A stretch of DNA of 28,105 bases from CAKSIW01 sp045576435 (GTDB lineage: Bacteria > Bacillota > Clostridia > Monoglobales > Monoglobaceae). Below, one piece after another: positions 21,158 through 28,105 of this stretch. The position numbers were made by a program, and so were the translations under genes. How positions within the stretch are numbered: the first letter of the stretch is position 1; each line of letters begins with the position of its first letter. A model generated the notes under the pieces. The model did no database searches and was not told the DNA's origin. It saw nothing but the letters and a program-made list of their open reading frames with translations. The stretch spans positions 1 through 28,105 of the forward strand of contig JAZNGL010000064.1 in assembly GCA_045576435.1 (NCBI GenBank), written 5' to 3'.

Positions 21158-22143
21158 ACAGAAATAAAACAAGAGGACTCAGAGAAGGGGCAATGATGGT
21201 CGCTTTAACCATTATTTTAGTTCTGCTTACATGGTATGTGCCGCTATTCTCATTGATTGGTACCTTTGCATGTGCGGTTCCCATGGCTTGCTTAGCTGCA
21301 AGAAATGGATTTAAGGTGGTTGTTCCCGCAATCTTTGCAGTTTTCGTGATTTCAATTTTAATGATTGGAAGTGTGATTTCTGCACTTTCCATAGTGTTGA
21401 TGTCGGTTTTACCGGGAGCAGTTGCCGGATATTTTCTTGGGAAAAAAGCACCATTTTTCATCACTCTTTTTGCGACTTGTGGAATGGTTTGTGCGGCATG
21501 GATTTTAGAGCTTGTTGTTATTGACTTATTTATGGCGGGCAATGGAATTGAAGAAATGATGTCAGAATTCACAGGACAAATGAAGGAAGCAATGAAAATT
21601 TTCACAGAGAAAATGCCTCAAAATGCGACTGAGGGAGTTGATTTGAACGTTTTGACAACAACTTTGATTGAAAACCTGGTGAGTGTTTTCAGACTTTATT
21701 TCCCATCTATTGTAGTGATAAGTTCAATGATTATCGGATATATAATTATAGCTATTAGTGCCTTTGTTTTAAAAAGAACAAAAGTAAAAGATGTTGAGTT
21801 TTTGAGCTTTTCAATGTTAAAAGCGCCAAGAAGTATGAGCACAGTTGCGGTTATATTATATATTGCTTATATTTTGCTTGGAACAAAAACAGTAATTGGC
21901 GGTGTGTTTGCAAATGCTGTCTTCATATTATATACAATCATTGGAATTTGCGGACTGTCGGTGGTTGACAGTATGTTGAGTAAAAAAATCAAATCGGGAG
22001 TTTTACGTATTGCTATATATTTTGCCATATTTATGTTTGGCGGAGTTTTAATGAGTATTATACCATTTGGTCTTGTTATTGTCGGAATGTTTGATAGCAC
22101 ACATAATTTCAGAGGTCTTGAATATGAAAACGACAATATTTAG
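21154..22143 (+). CDS. DUF2232 (YybS-like) membrane protein
   Basis: A 329-residue integral membrane protein with about eight hydrophobic segments. They lie at roughly 12-30, 33-48, 53-75, 77-92, 100-128, 180-207, 228-245 and 250-268, with a last one near 280-310. A soluble loop sits at about 130-175 (EEMMSEFTGQMKEAMKIFTE). The layout and place directly before gdpP match YybS of Bacillus, a DUF2232 protein of unknown function that resembles ECF S components. Substrate binding here is unproven. Its ATG overlaps the stop of the MazG-like gene, and gdpP starts 27 nt after its stop. Confidence 0.8.
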   Translation: MNRNKTRGLREGAMMVALTIILVLLTWYVPLFSLIGTFACAVPMACLAARNGFKVVVPAIFAVFVISILMIGSVISALSIVLMSVLPGAVAGYFLGKKAPFFITLFATCGMVCAAWILELVVIDLFMAGNGIEEMMSEFTGQMKEAMKIFTEKMPQNATEGVDLNVLTTTLIENLVSVFRLYFPSIVVISSMIIGYIIIAISAFVLKRTKVKDVEFLSFSMLKAPRSMSTVAVILYIAYILLGTKTVIGGVFANAVFILYTIIGICGLSVVDSMLSKKIKSGVLRIAIYFAIFMFGGVLMSIIPFGLVIVGMFDSTHNFRGLEYENDNI

Positions 22144-22170
22144 ACAGATTGCGATGTGGAGGTGACGCAT

Positions 22171-24180
22171 ATGAAAAGTGAAAACGCTGCGGCAATAAGC
22201 TTTTTTAATTCTAAAAGACGTTATATAAAGCTAGCCGTATATTCGGTATTGCTATTGGCAATGGGTGTGTTTATGATTATAAAAAAGCGTCCGGAAGCAA
22301 TTTTGGAGTTGCTAATTTCCTTTGGGGTAATTTTATTCGAATTTTATCATATTCAGAAAAGCGAAGACGAGTTTGTTAAATATGTTGAGCATTTGGATTT
22401 TTGCCTTAACAGTAACACACGGGGCTCTCTTCTTAACTATCCCGCACCATTAGTTATCACAGATTTAGCAGGGAAAATCACATGGTATAATGATTGGTTC
22501 AAAGAGGTAATGCCTGAAGGAGAGCTGTTTGGACAATCAGTTCGTGCCTTAATCCCTGAGCTTAAGGTAGGAAAGCTTGTTGAAGGCGAGGAAAGTGTGC
22601 ATATTAATCTCACAATAGGCGAAAGTCATTATGAGGTTTGGGGAAATGTTGCGAAAACAGGAAAACATAGCAACAGAATGAGCCTTATTGTTATCTATTT
22701 CATAGATAAAACCAAGGAAATTCAAATGCAAAGACTCAGAGAAGAAGAAAAAACTGTTGAGTGTATTGTAATTATAGACAATTATGATGAGGTTTTAAAA
22801 GAAACTCCGGTTTCAAACCACGGAACATTGCTTGGCGAAATTGAGCAGAAAATTAATGCATGGGTTGCGCTTGGCGGTGGCGTTTCAAGAAAATATGAGA
22901 GAGATAAGTTTATTGTTCAGTTCAGTAACAAAAATTTTGCTAAAATCACAGAAAATAAATTTGGAATACTTGAGGAAGCAAGAAACATAAATCATGAAAA
23001 TAAAATACCGGTTACACTTAGCATAGGCGTTGGGAAAATGGGCGAAGATATTTTGGAAAATGATAAATTCGCAAGACTTGCAATAGATATGGCGCTTGGT
23101 AGAGGTGGAGACCAGGTTGTTATAAAAGATTCGTCCAACTTCACATTTTTTGGTGCAAAAACACGTGAGGTTGAAAAGAGAACTAAGGTTAAAGCAAGAG
23201 TTGTTGCACATGCGTTGCGTGAATTGGTTGACCATTCAAGCAAGGTAATAATAATGGGACACACAAATTCTGATATGGACAGTGTTGGTGCTGCAATTGG
23301 ATTGTTTAAGGCTGTTCGTAGCAGAAATCACGATGCTTTCATAGTGATAAACAGCGAATCTAACAATGCAAAGCAGCTTTTGGGTGAGTTCGGGAAAATT
23401 GCAGGTTATGAAAATGCATTTATAACGGGCGAGCAAGCTCTTAATATTTTTGATAGTGAGGCTTTAGTGGTTGTTGTTGATGTTCATAGACCGGGGATGG
23501 TTGAATGCCCTGAACTTCTTCAATACGCGACCAATGTTGTGCTTATTGACCATCATCGCAGAAGCGAGGATTTCATAGAAAATGCAGTTTTGACATATCA
23601 TGAACCATATGCCTCATCTACTTGTGAAATGATAACAGAAATTCTTCAATATCTTCAGGATAATGATAGATTAACTCCACAAGAGGCAGAAGCGTTATAT
23701 GCAGGAATATTTATGGATACAAAGGGATTCACCTTTAAAACAGGCGTGAGAACCTTTGAAGCGGCATCATATCTTCGCAGAATGGGTGTTGACACCGCGG
23801 CTGTTAAGAGATTGTTTAAAACAGAGCTCAGAAGTTATGTCAAGAAAGCAGATATTATCAGCAAGGCAGAGGTTTATCGTGATAATATAGCATTTGCATA
23901 TCTTTATGAGGAATGCCCTGATTTTTCGATAGTTGTGGCACAGGCAGCAGATGAGTTGCTTAACATATCGGGCATTGAAGCATCGTTTGTTCTTGCAAAA
24001 ACAGGGGATCGTGTTCTGATTAGCGGAAGGTCATTTGAAACAATAAATGTTCAGGTTATTTTAGAAAAGCTTGGTGGCGGCGGACACATAACCATCGCAG
24101 GAGCTCAACTTGAAAATGTTTCAATTGAGGATGCAACTGAAAAACTAAAAATGGCAATTGATGAGGTTCTCAGTGAATAA
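22171..24180 (+). CDS. gdpP: Cyclic-di-AMP phosphodiesterase GdpP
   Basis: A 669-residue membrane-bound enzyme that hydrolyses the second messenger c-di-AMP. Two membrane segments lie at about 20-38 and 42-60. A PAS-like domain covers about 88-185 (VITDLAGKITWYNDWF). A degenerate GGDEF domain follows at about 195-320, with YERDKF where GGDEF would be. The DHH domain has HTNSDMDS (His364, Asp368, Asp370), VVDVHR (Asp437), IDHH (460-462) and Asp516. DHHA1 has GGGGHITIAGAQL near the C-terminus. An in-frame GTG at 22156 exists, but GGAGGTGA lies just before the ATG at 22171, so that is the start. It sits between DUF2232 and rplI, a classic arrangement. Confidence 0.96.
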   Translation: MKSENAAAISFFNSKRRYIKLAVYSVLLLAMGVFMIIKKRPEAILELLISFGVILFEFYHIQKSEDEFVKYVEHLDFCLNSNTRGSLLNYPAPLVITDLAGKITWYNDWFKEVMPEGELFGQSVRALIPELKVGKLVEGEESVHINLTIGESHYEVWGNVAKTGKHSNRMSLIVIYFIDKTKEIQMQRLREEEKTVECIVIIDNYDEVLKETPVSNHGTLLGEIEQKINAWVALGGGVSRKYERDKFIVQFSNKNFAKITENKFGILEEARNINHENKIPVTLSIGVGKMGEDILENDKFARLAIDMALGRGGDQVVIKDSSNFTFFGAKTREVEKRTKVKARVVAHALRELVDHSSKVIIMGHTNSDMDSVGAAIGLFKAVRSRNHDAFIVINSESNNAKQLLGEFGKIAGYENAFITGEQALNIFDSEALVVVVDVHRPGMVECPELLQYATNVVLIDHHRRSEDFIENAVLTYHEPYASSTCEMITEILQYLQDNDRLTPQEAEALYAGIFMDTKGFTFKTGVRTFEAASYLRRMGVDTAAVKRLFKTELRSYVKKADIISKAEVYRDNIAFAYLYEECPDFSIVVAQAADELLNISGIEASFVLAKTGDRVLISGRSFETINVQVILEKLGGGGHITIAGAQLENVSIEDATEKLKMAIDEVLSE

Positions 24181-24215
24181 ATGAGAGCAAATAAAGCAGA
24201 AAGGATTTGAATGAA

Positions 24216-24665
24216 ATGAAGGTAATATTGACCCAGGATGTTAAATCACAAGGAAAAAAGGGAGATTTAATTAATGTAAGTGATGGATATGCAAGAAACT
24301 TTCTTTTTCCAAAGGGTTTAGCTAAGGAAGCAAACAAGCAGGCGCTTAATGAATTTGAAGGAAAAAAGGGCGCTGAGCAATATCATAGAAATGTTGAAGA
24401 AGAAAAGGCAAGGAATATTGCTGAGCGTATGAAAGAAATAACCGTTAAAATGACAGCAAAAGCGGGAGCGGGAGGAAAACTATTCGGTTCAATCACATCA
24501 AAAGATGTTGCGGAAGCGCTTAAGGCACAATATAATATCGATATTGATAAGAGAAAAATTGATTTAAAGGATGGCATAAAGAGTTGTGGTGTTACGGATG
24601 TTAAAGTGCATTTATATACACAAATAACAGGCACCTTTAAGGTTGAAGTAACAGAGGAAAAATAA
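24216..24665 (+). CDS. rplI: 50S ribosomal protein L9
   Basis: A 149-residue ribosomal protein of usual length. The N-terminal RNA-binding domain reads MKVILTQDVKSQGKKGDLIN followed by VSDGYARNFLFPKGLA. A long central helix follows (about 45-75), then a C-terminal domain with GKLFGSITSKDVAEAL. The frame is open from a TTG at 24207, but the ATG at 24216 gives the normal L9 N-terminus and is 10 nt from AAAGGA, so it is used. It is between gdpP and dnaB. Confidence 0.97.
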   Translation: MKVILTQDVKSQGKKGDLINVSDGYARNFLFPKGLAKEANKQALNEFEGKKGAEQYHRNVEEEKARNIAERMKEITVKMTAKAGAGGKLFGSITSKDVAEALKAQYNIDIDKRKIDLKDGIKSCGVTDVKVHLYTQITGTFKVEVTEEK

Positions 24666-24697
24666 AAAAGCGTATAAATGTGAGGAGGGAATACGAA

Positions 24698-26038
24698 ATG
24701 GAAGCTGAACAAATTTTTGAGCGGTCGATGCCGAATAGCCGAGAGGCTGAACAATCTGTGCTTGGCGCAATGCTTCTTGATATGCAATGTATTCCCGATG
24801 TAATAGGCATATGCAAGGCGGATGACTTTTATATTGATAGAAATCGGGAATTATTTAATACGATAGTTGAGCTTTATAATCTTGGAAAGCCAATTGATAT
24901 TGTAACCATAAAGGAGCAACTAACACTTCGCGGAAGTTTTGAAGCTGTTGGTGGACTTAATTTTGTTATGGAAAACATGAATTTTGTTCCAACAACTAGA
25001 AATGCAAAACATTATGCACAAATTGTTGCAGAAAAATCGGGACTCAGAAAGATGATTAAGTTTTCTGAGGGTGTTCTTGAGAGCTGTTATCGTGGTGATG
25101 ATGAGCTTGAAACTATTATAGGTGGCGCAGAACAATCAATAATGGAGCTGGCACAGGAACGTTCAAGCAAAGGACCGGTTCACATCAGAAGATTTTTGGA
25201 TGAAAGTGTTGAAAATCTTGCAAAGCTTTCTGAGAAAAAGGAAACTGTTACAGGAATTCCGACAGGATTTATTGATGTTGATAAGAAAACAGCGGGATTG
25301 CATGGTTCGGAGCTTGTGTTGATTGCAGCACGTCCGGGTATGGGTAAAACCAGCTTTGCACTTAATATTGCGCAGAATGCTGCAATAGATAGCAACGTAA
25401 CAGTGGCAATTTTCAATCTTGAAATGCCGGGAATTCAGTTGGTGAATCGTATGCTTGCAAGTGAAGCGATGATAAGCTCTGAAAGTTTGAAACGTGGTGA
25501 CATAAAAGATTCAGAATGGGAAAAAATCGGTGAAGCTGTTGAGGTTTTGAGCCGTGCGAATATCTATATTGATGACACGTCAACAATTACAGTTTCTGAG
25601 ATTGGTGCGCGATGCAGAAAATTGAAGATGGAGAAAAATTTGGGCCTTGTTGTTATTGACTATATACAGCTCATGAGCTCAAATCGTAAGGGCGTGAGTC
25701 GTGAACAGGAAATTGCTGAAATATCGAGAAATCTTAAAATTCTGGCAAAGGATTTAAACATACCAGTTATTGCACTTTCACAGCTTAGCCGTGCGGTTGA
25801 AAAGCGTGATGTTAAGGAACCTGTTTTAAGTGACCTCAGAGAATCTGGTTCAATTGAGCAGGATGCAGATATGGTTATGTTCTTATATAGAGAAGGCTAT
25901 TATAATGAGGCAGCAGAAGAGCCAAACAAAACAAAGTGTATTTTTGCAAAACACAGAAATGGTGAAACAGGCTTTGAGCATTTAACATGGCTTGGTGAGT
26001 TTACTAAATTTTCAAATTGGAGTGGAGCACGTGACTAA
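24698..26038 (+). CDS. dnaB: Replicative DNA helicase DnaB (DnaC in Bacillus naming)
   Basis: A 446-residue hexameric helicase that unwinds DNA at the replication fork. The N-terminal primase-interacting domain starts PNSREAEQSVLGAMLLD. The RecA-like domain has Walker A RPGMGKTS at 212-219, Walker B LVVIDYIQLM, LRESGSIEQDADMVMFLYR, and the late AKHRNGETG. GAGGAGGGA lies about 9 nt before the ATG at 24698, which is chosen over an upstream in-frame GTG that lies in the SD itself. No intein interrupts the P-loop or the IDYIQLM region. The gene ends 8 nt inside tilS. Confidence 0.97.
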   Translation: MEAEQIFERSMPNSREAEQSVLGAMLLDMQCIPDVIGICKADDFYIDRNRELFNTIVELYNLGKPIDIVTIKEQLTLRGSFEAVGGLNFVMENMNFVPTTRNAKHYAQIVAEKSGLRKMIKFSEGVLESCYRGDDELETIIGGAEQSIMELAQERSSKGPVHIRRFLDESVENLAKLSEKKETVTGIPTGFIDVDKKTAGLHGSELVLIAARPGMGKTSFALNIAQNAAIDSNVTVAIFNLEMPGIQLVNRMLASEAMISSESLKRGDIKDSEWEKIGEAVEVLSRANIYIDDTSTITVSEIGARCRKLKMEKNLGLVVIDYIQLMSSNRKGVSREQEIAEISRNLKILAKDLNIPVIALSQLSRAVEKRDVKEPVLSDLRESGSIEQDADMVMFLYREGYYNEAAEEPNKTKCIFAKHRNGETGFEHLTWLGEFTKFSNWSGARD

Positions 26039-27455
26039 TAATGCGCCGATGTTGCAAAAAGTATTAAATACGATATATGGCTACAACATGATAAAAAAAG
26101 GCGATAAAATTCTTGCCGCAGTTTCTGGCGGAGCAGATTCAATTTGCATGCTATATATTCTTAATCTGCTAAAGGACAAGCTGGGCTTTACTTTGTTTTG
26201 CGCGCATTTAAATCATGAACTCCGTGGTGATGCGGCAAACAGAGATGAACAGTTTGTTATTGGAATGTGTGAACGCTTAGGTATTAAGATTTTTATAAAA
26301 CATGAAAATGTTGATGCACTTGCGAAACAACTTGGAATGACAGTTGAGGAGGCAGGAAGAACAGCAAGGTATGCCTTTTTTAAAGAACTTTGTGAAGATG
26401 AAAAAATAAATAAGGTTGCAACGGCGCATAACAAAAATGATAATGCGGAAACGCTTCTGATGAGAATAATCAGAGGAACAGGAATTGATGGTCTTGGCGG
26501 CATACCGCATGTGCGTGAGGATGGTGTTATAAGACCATTGCTTGATGTTACTCGTGTTGAAATTGAAAAATATTGTGAAGAAAATTCACTTGAGTTTTGT
26601 ACGGATGCAACAAATAAGGATAATGAATATACACGAAACAGAATACGAAACAAGCTTTTACCGTTTTTGGAACAAGAATTTAATGTCGATGTTGTTGAAA
26701 GCCTTGCAAGGCTTTCTGAAAATGCATCAGCAGATGCGGAATTTTTAAACGGATATGCAGAGCGACTTTATGAACGATTAGGAAATCCGATGCAAAGTCG
26801 TAAGCCTGTTGTTTTGCACATAGAATCACTTCAAATGCTTCAAAAATCTATTGCAACCAGAGTTATAAGGCTTGCAGCGGCAGAGGTTGTTAAAGACTTG
26901 AAACTTGAACGGAAACATATTGATGATGTTTTTGGATTGTTAAAAAGACAAACAGGTGCAGCTGTTGATTTACCCAAAGGTTTGCGGGTTGAAGTTAGAT
27001 ATGGCTGGCTTGCTTTTGAAAATGAGATTGAGGAAAAAAATACCGAGGTTTTGAAAGATGGTGCATTTTTCACAGAGGTTTCTGTTGATAACAGCTATTG
27101 GATTGATGCTTTGGGTAAAAATATTTCATTGAAACTTGAAAATCCGAAAGAATATAAACCCAAAATAAATGAGACGATGTTGGATTTTGATGCACTCGGT
27201 GGTGAAACTTTGTTTTTGCGTAACCGACGTAGCGGGGATAAAATTGTGTGGTTTAAGGATGGACGAATGAAAAAGGTTAAAAACATCCTGATTGACAAGA
27301 AGATACCTAAAAAGGATAGGGATAAAATACCGCTTCTTTGTACGGGTAGCGAGGTAGTTGCAATTGTTGGTGACAGAGTGAGCGAAAAATATAAGATAAA
27401 TAATGAAACAGAGAGGGCTTTAGTGTTAGTTTATGGAACAGTTGAAAAATCATGA
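26031..27455 (+). CDS. tilS: tRNA(Ile)-lysidine synthase
   Basis: A 474-residue enzyme that converts C34 of the AUA-reading tRNA-Ile to lysidine. The N-type ATP pyrophosphatase loop SGGADS is at 32-37, and further motifs include AHLNHELRGDAANRDE, ATAHNKNDNAETLLMRIIRG and YTRNRIRNKLLP. The C-terminal TilS domain is visible as LFLRNRRSGDKIVWFKDGRM followed by KKVKNILIDKKIPKKDR. The GTG at 26031 has TTGGAG 8 nt upstream inside dnaB, and no ATG is better placed. It overlaps dnaB by 8 nt and hpt by 23 nt. AUA codons are common in this window, consistent with need for this enzyme. Confidence 0.95.
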   Translation: MTNNAPMLQKVLNTIYGYNMIKKGDKILAAVSGGADSICMLYILNLLKDKLGFTLFCAHLNHELRGDAANRDEQFVIGMCERLGIKIFIKHENVDALAKQLGMTVEEAGRTARYAFFKELCEDEKINKVATAHNKNDNAETLLMRIIRGTGIDGLGGIPHVREDGVIRPLLDVTRVEIEKYCEENSLEFCTDATNKDNEYTRNRIRNKLLPFLEQEFNVDVVESLARLSENASADAEFLNGYAERLYERLGNPMQSRKPVVLHIESLQMLQKSIATRVIRLAAAEVVKDLKLERKHIDDVFGLLKRQTGAAVDLPKGLRVEVRYGWLAFENEIEEKNTEVLKDGAFFTEVSVDNSYWIDALGKNISLKLENPKEYKPKINETMLDFDALGGETLFLRNRRSGDKIVWFKDGRMKKVKNILIDKKIPKKDRDKIPLLCTGSEVVAIVGDRVSEKYKINNETERALVLVYGTVEKS

Positions 27456-27960
27456 AGTAATGATAAATGAACAAGAAATTGAAGAAATGCTTGAAAGGCT
27501 TGCAGAAAGAATTAATAATGATTATAAAGGTGAAAAGCTTCTTGTTGTGGGAGTTTTGAAAGGCTCATTCATGTTTTTGAGCGATTTAATCAGAAAACTA
27601 ACAATGGAAACAGAGGTTCATTTCATTAAGGCATCGAGCTATGGAAGTGGGACTAAAACAAGTGGCGCGGTTAAAATTACAACAGATATTGAAAAAGATA
27701 TCAAGGGTGAAAACGTGCTTATTGTTGAGGATATTATTGATAGCGGATTCACTATGCGTGAGGTTTTAAAACTTTTGGATGAAAGAAAGCCGAAAAGCTT
27801 GAAGCTTTGTGCTTGTTTGAGCAAACCAAGTCGTCGCGAATGTGAAGTGGAAATTGATTATCTGGGCTTTGAAATCCCTGATGAATTTGTTATTGGTTAT
27901 GGACTTGATTTTGATGAAAAATATAGAAATCTTTCGTACATAGGAATATTAAAACAGTAA
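27433..27960 (+). CDS. hpt: Hypoxanthine phosphoribosyltransferase
   Basis: A 175-residue purine salvage enzyme attaching the phosphoribosyl group of PRPP to hypoxanthine or guanine. VLKGSFMFLSDLIR (41-54), SSYGSGTKTSG (68-78), the PRPP motif VEDIIDSGFT (98-107) with Glu99 and Asp100, and EFVIGYGLDFDEKYRN near the end are all family features. The start lies inside tilS and its nearest SD-like GAGAGGG is 15 nt away, so translation probably depends on coupling to tilS. An in-frame ATG at 27460 is possible but would shorten the usual N-terminus. The tilS-hpt pair is common in Firmicutes. Confidence 0.95.
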   Translation: MEQLKNHEVMINEQEIEEMLERLAERINNDYKGEKLLVVGVLKGSFMFLSDLIRKLTMETEVHFIKASSYGSGTKTSGAVKITTDIEKDIKGENVLIVEDIIDSGFTMREVLKLLDERKPKSLKLCACLSKPSRRECEVEIDYLGFEIPDEFVIGYGLDFDEKYRNLSYIGILKQ

Positions 27961-28032
27961 ATAATCGGTTTATGGGTTCCGTTAAACAACTTTAAACAAC
28001 CCAAATTTGTATATTTTGAGAGGTATTTTATA

Positions 28033-28105
28033 ATGGGAAACAAAGAAATAAGAACAAGATTTGCGCCAAGTCCAACAGGATATATGCACATAGGCAACCT
28101 GCGGA
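28033..28105 (+). CDS. gltX: Glutamyl-tRNA synthetase, N-terminal fragment (cut by window edge)
   Basis: The ATG at 28033 follows a GAGAGG SD by 8 nt and opens 24 codons: MGNKEIRTRFAPSPTGYMHI then GNLR. RFAPSPTGxxHIGNLR is the class I synthetase start of GltX, with the HIGH-type signature as HIGN, which charges tRNA-Glu. The rest lies beyond the window. It follows hpt after 72 nt with no clear terminator or promoter between, so it may share the operon. A related GlnRS or GluQ is less likely, given the RTRFAPSPTG spelling. Confidence 0.9.
   Translation, partial: MGNKEIRTRFAPSPTGYMHIGNLR

Noticed and set aside
21147..21605. 152-codon minus-strand open frame over the DUF2232 gene
   Set aside because: Antisense to a membrane protein gene with a coupled ATGA start; no sign of its own SD or domain.
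24698..26038. Intein or frameshift in dnaB
   Set aside because: Checked because dnaB often hosts inteins; the Walker A and later motifs are continuous and the length is normal.
28029..28034. TATAAT just before gltX as a promoter
   Set aside because: It overlaps the gltX ATG, so any transcript would start after the SD; not useful as a gltX promoter.

Overview
The window looks like ordinary chromosome of a low-GC, Gram-positive-type anaerobe, most likely class Clostridia. The grounds are A/T-rich coding sequence, strong AGGAGG-type ribosome binding sites, frequent GTG/TTG starts, and gene sets typical of Clostridia: Rex beside TCA genes, a group II ECF module, DUF5711, DUF1292, a GdpP operon, and a clostridial-type 'HIGN' GltX. 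I cannot place it to genus. I saw no insertion sequence, prophage, CRISPR array, tRNA or rRNA gene.

Layout. (1) 1-4414, minus strand: one operon reading aconitase - isocitrate dehydrogenase - Rex - P-loop/Asp23-like protein (the last is cut by the window edge). It starts from a near-consensus promoter at 4452-4480. (2) 4415-4799: a 385-nt divergent intergenic region. It holds an inverted repeat on the aconitase -35, a tight cluster of DnaA-box-like 9-mers beside an A/T-rich tract, and the ruvX promoter. Gene direction flips here: four genes to the left are on minus, and every gene to the right except one is on plus. (3) 4800-7779: ruvX, a DUF1292 protein, a terminator, then topoisomerase III (start uncertain), ending in a strong bidirectional terminator. 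(4) 7781-8557, minus: a DeoR-type regulator divergent from (5) 8704-16851, a run of nine genes: an RlmI/K-type methyltransferase, ecfA1-ecfA2-ecfT, truA, a DUF5711 protein, cvpA, rho and a secreted polysaccharide deacetylase. (6) 16984-20627: glycolytic genes pgk, tpiA and gpmI, with hairpins between them and a candidate Rex site ahead of the promoter. (7) 20738-28105: a new promoter, a MazG-like small protein, DUF2232 membrane protein, c-di-AMP phosphodiesterase gdpP, rplI, dnaB, tilS, hpt and the start of gltX.

How it fits together. The left operon supplies the oxidative branch to 2-oxoglutarate and carries the NADH sensor Rex. A Rex-like operator before pgk hints that the same regulator touches glycolysis. 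The ECF genes make the shared energising module for vitamin uptake; no S component is present here. The right-hand operon joins c-di-AMP turnover to replication (dnaB), ribosome and tRNA functions, a common Firmicutes arrangement.

Most genes are housekeeping. The points most worth a second look are the DnaA-box cluster at the strand switch, the P-loop/Asp23 fusion beside rex, direct repeats in the deoR-methyltransferase divergent promoter, alternative hairpins before gpmI, the odd topB start, and the unusual coenzyme-site residues of the isocitrate dehydrogenase. I found no clear new defence or mobile system.
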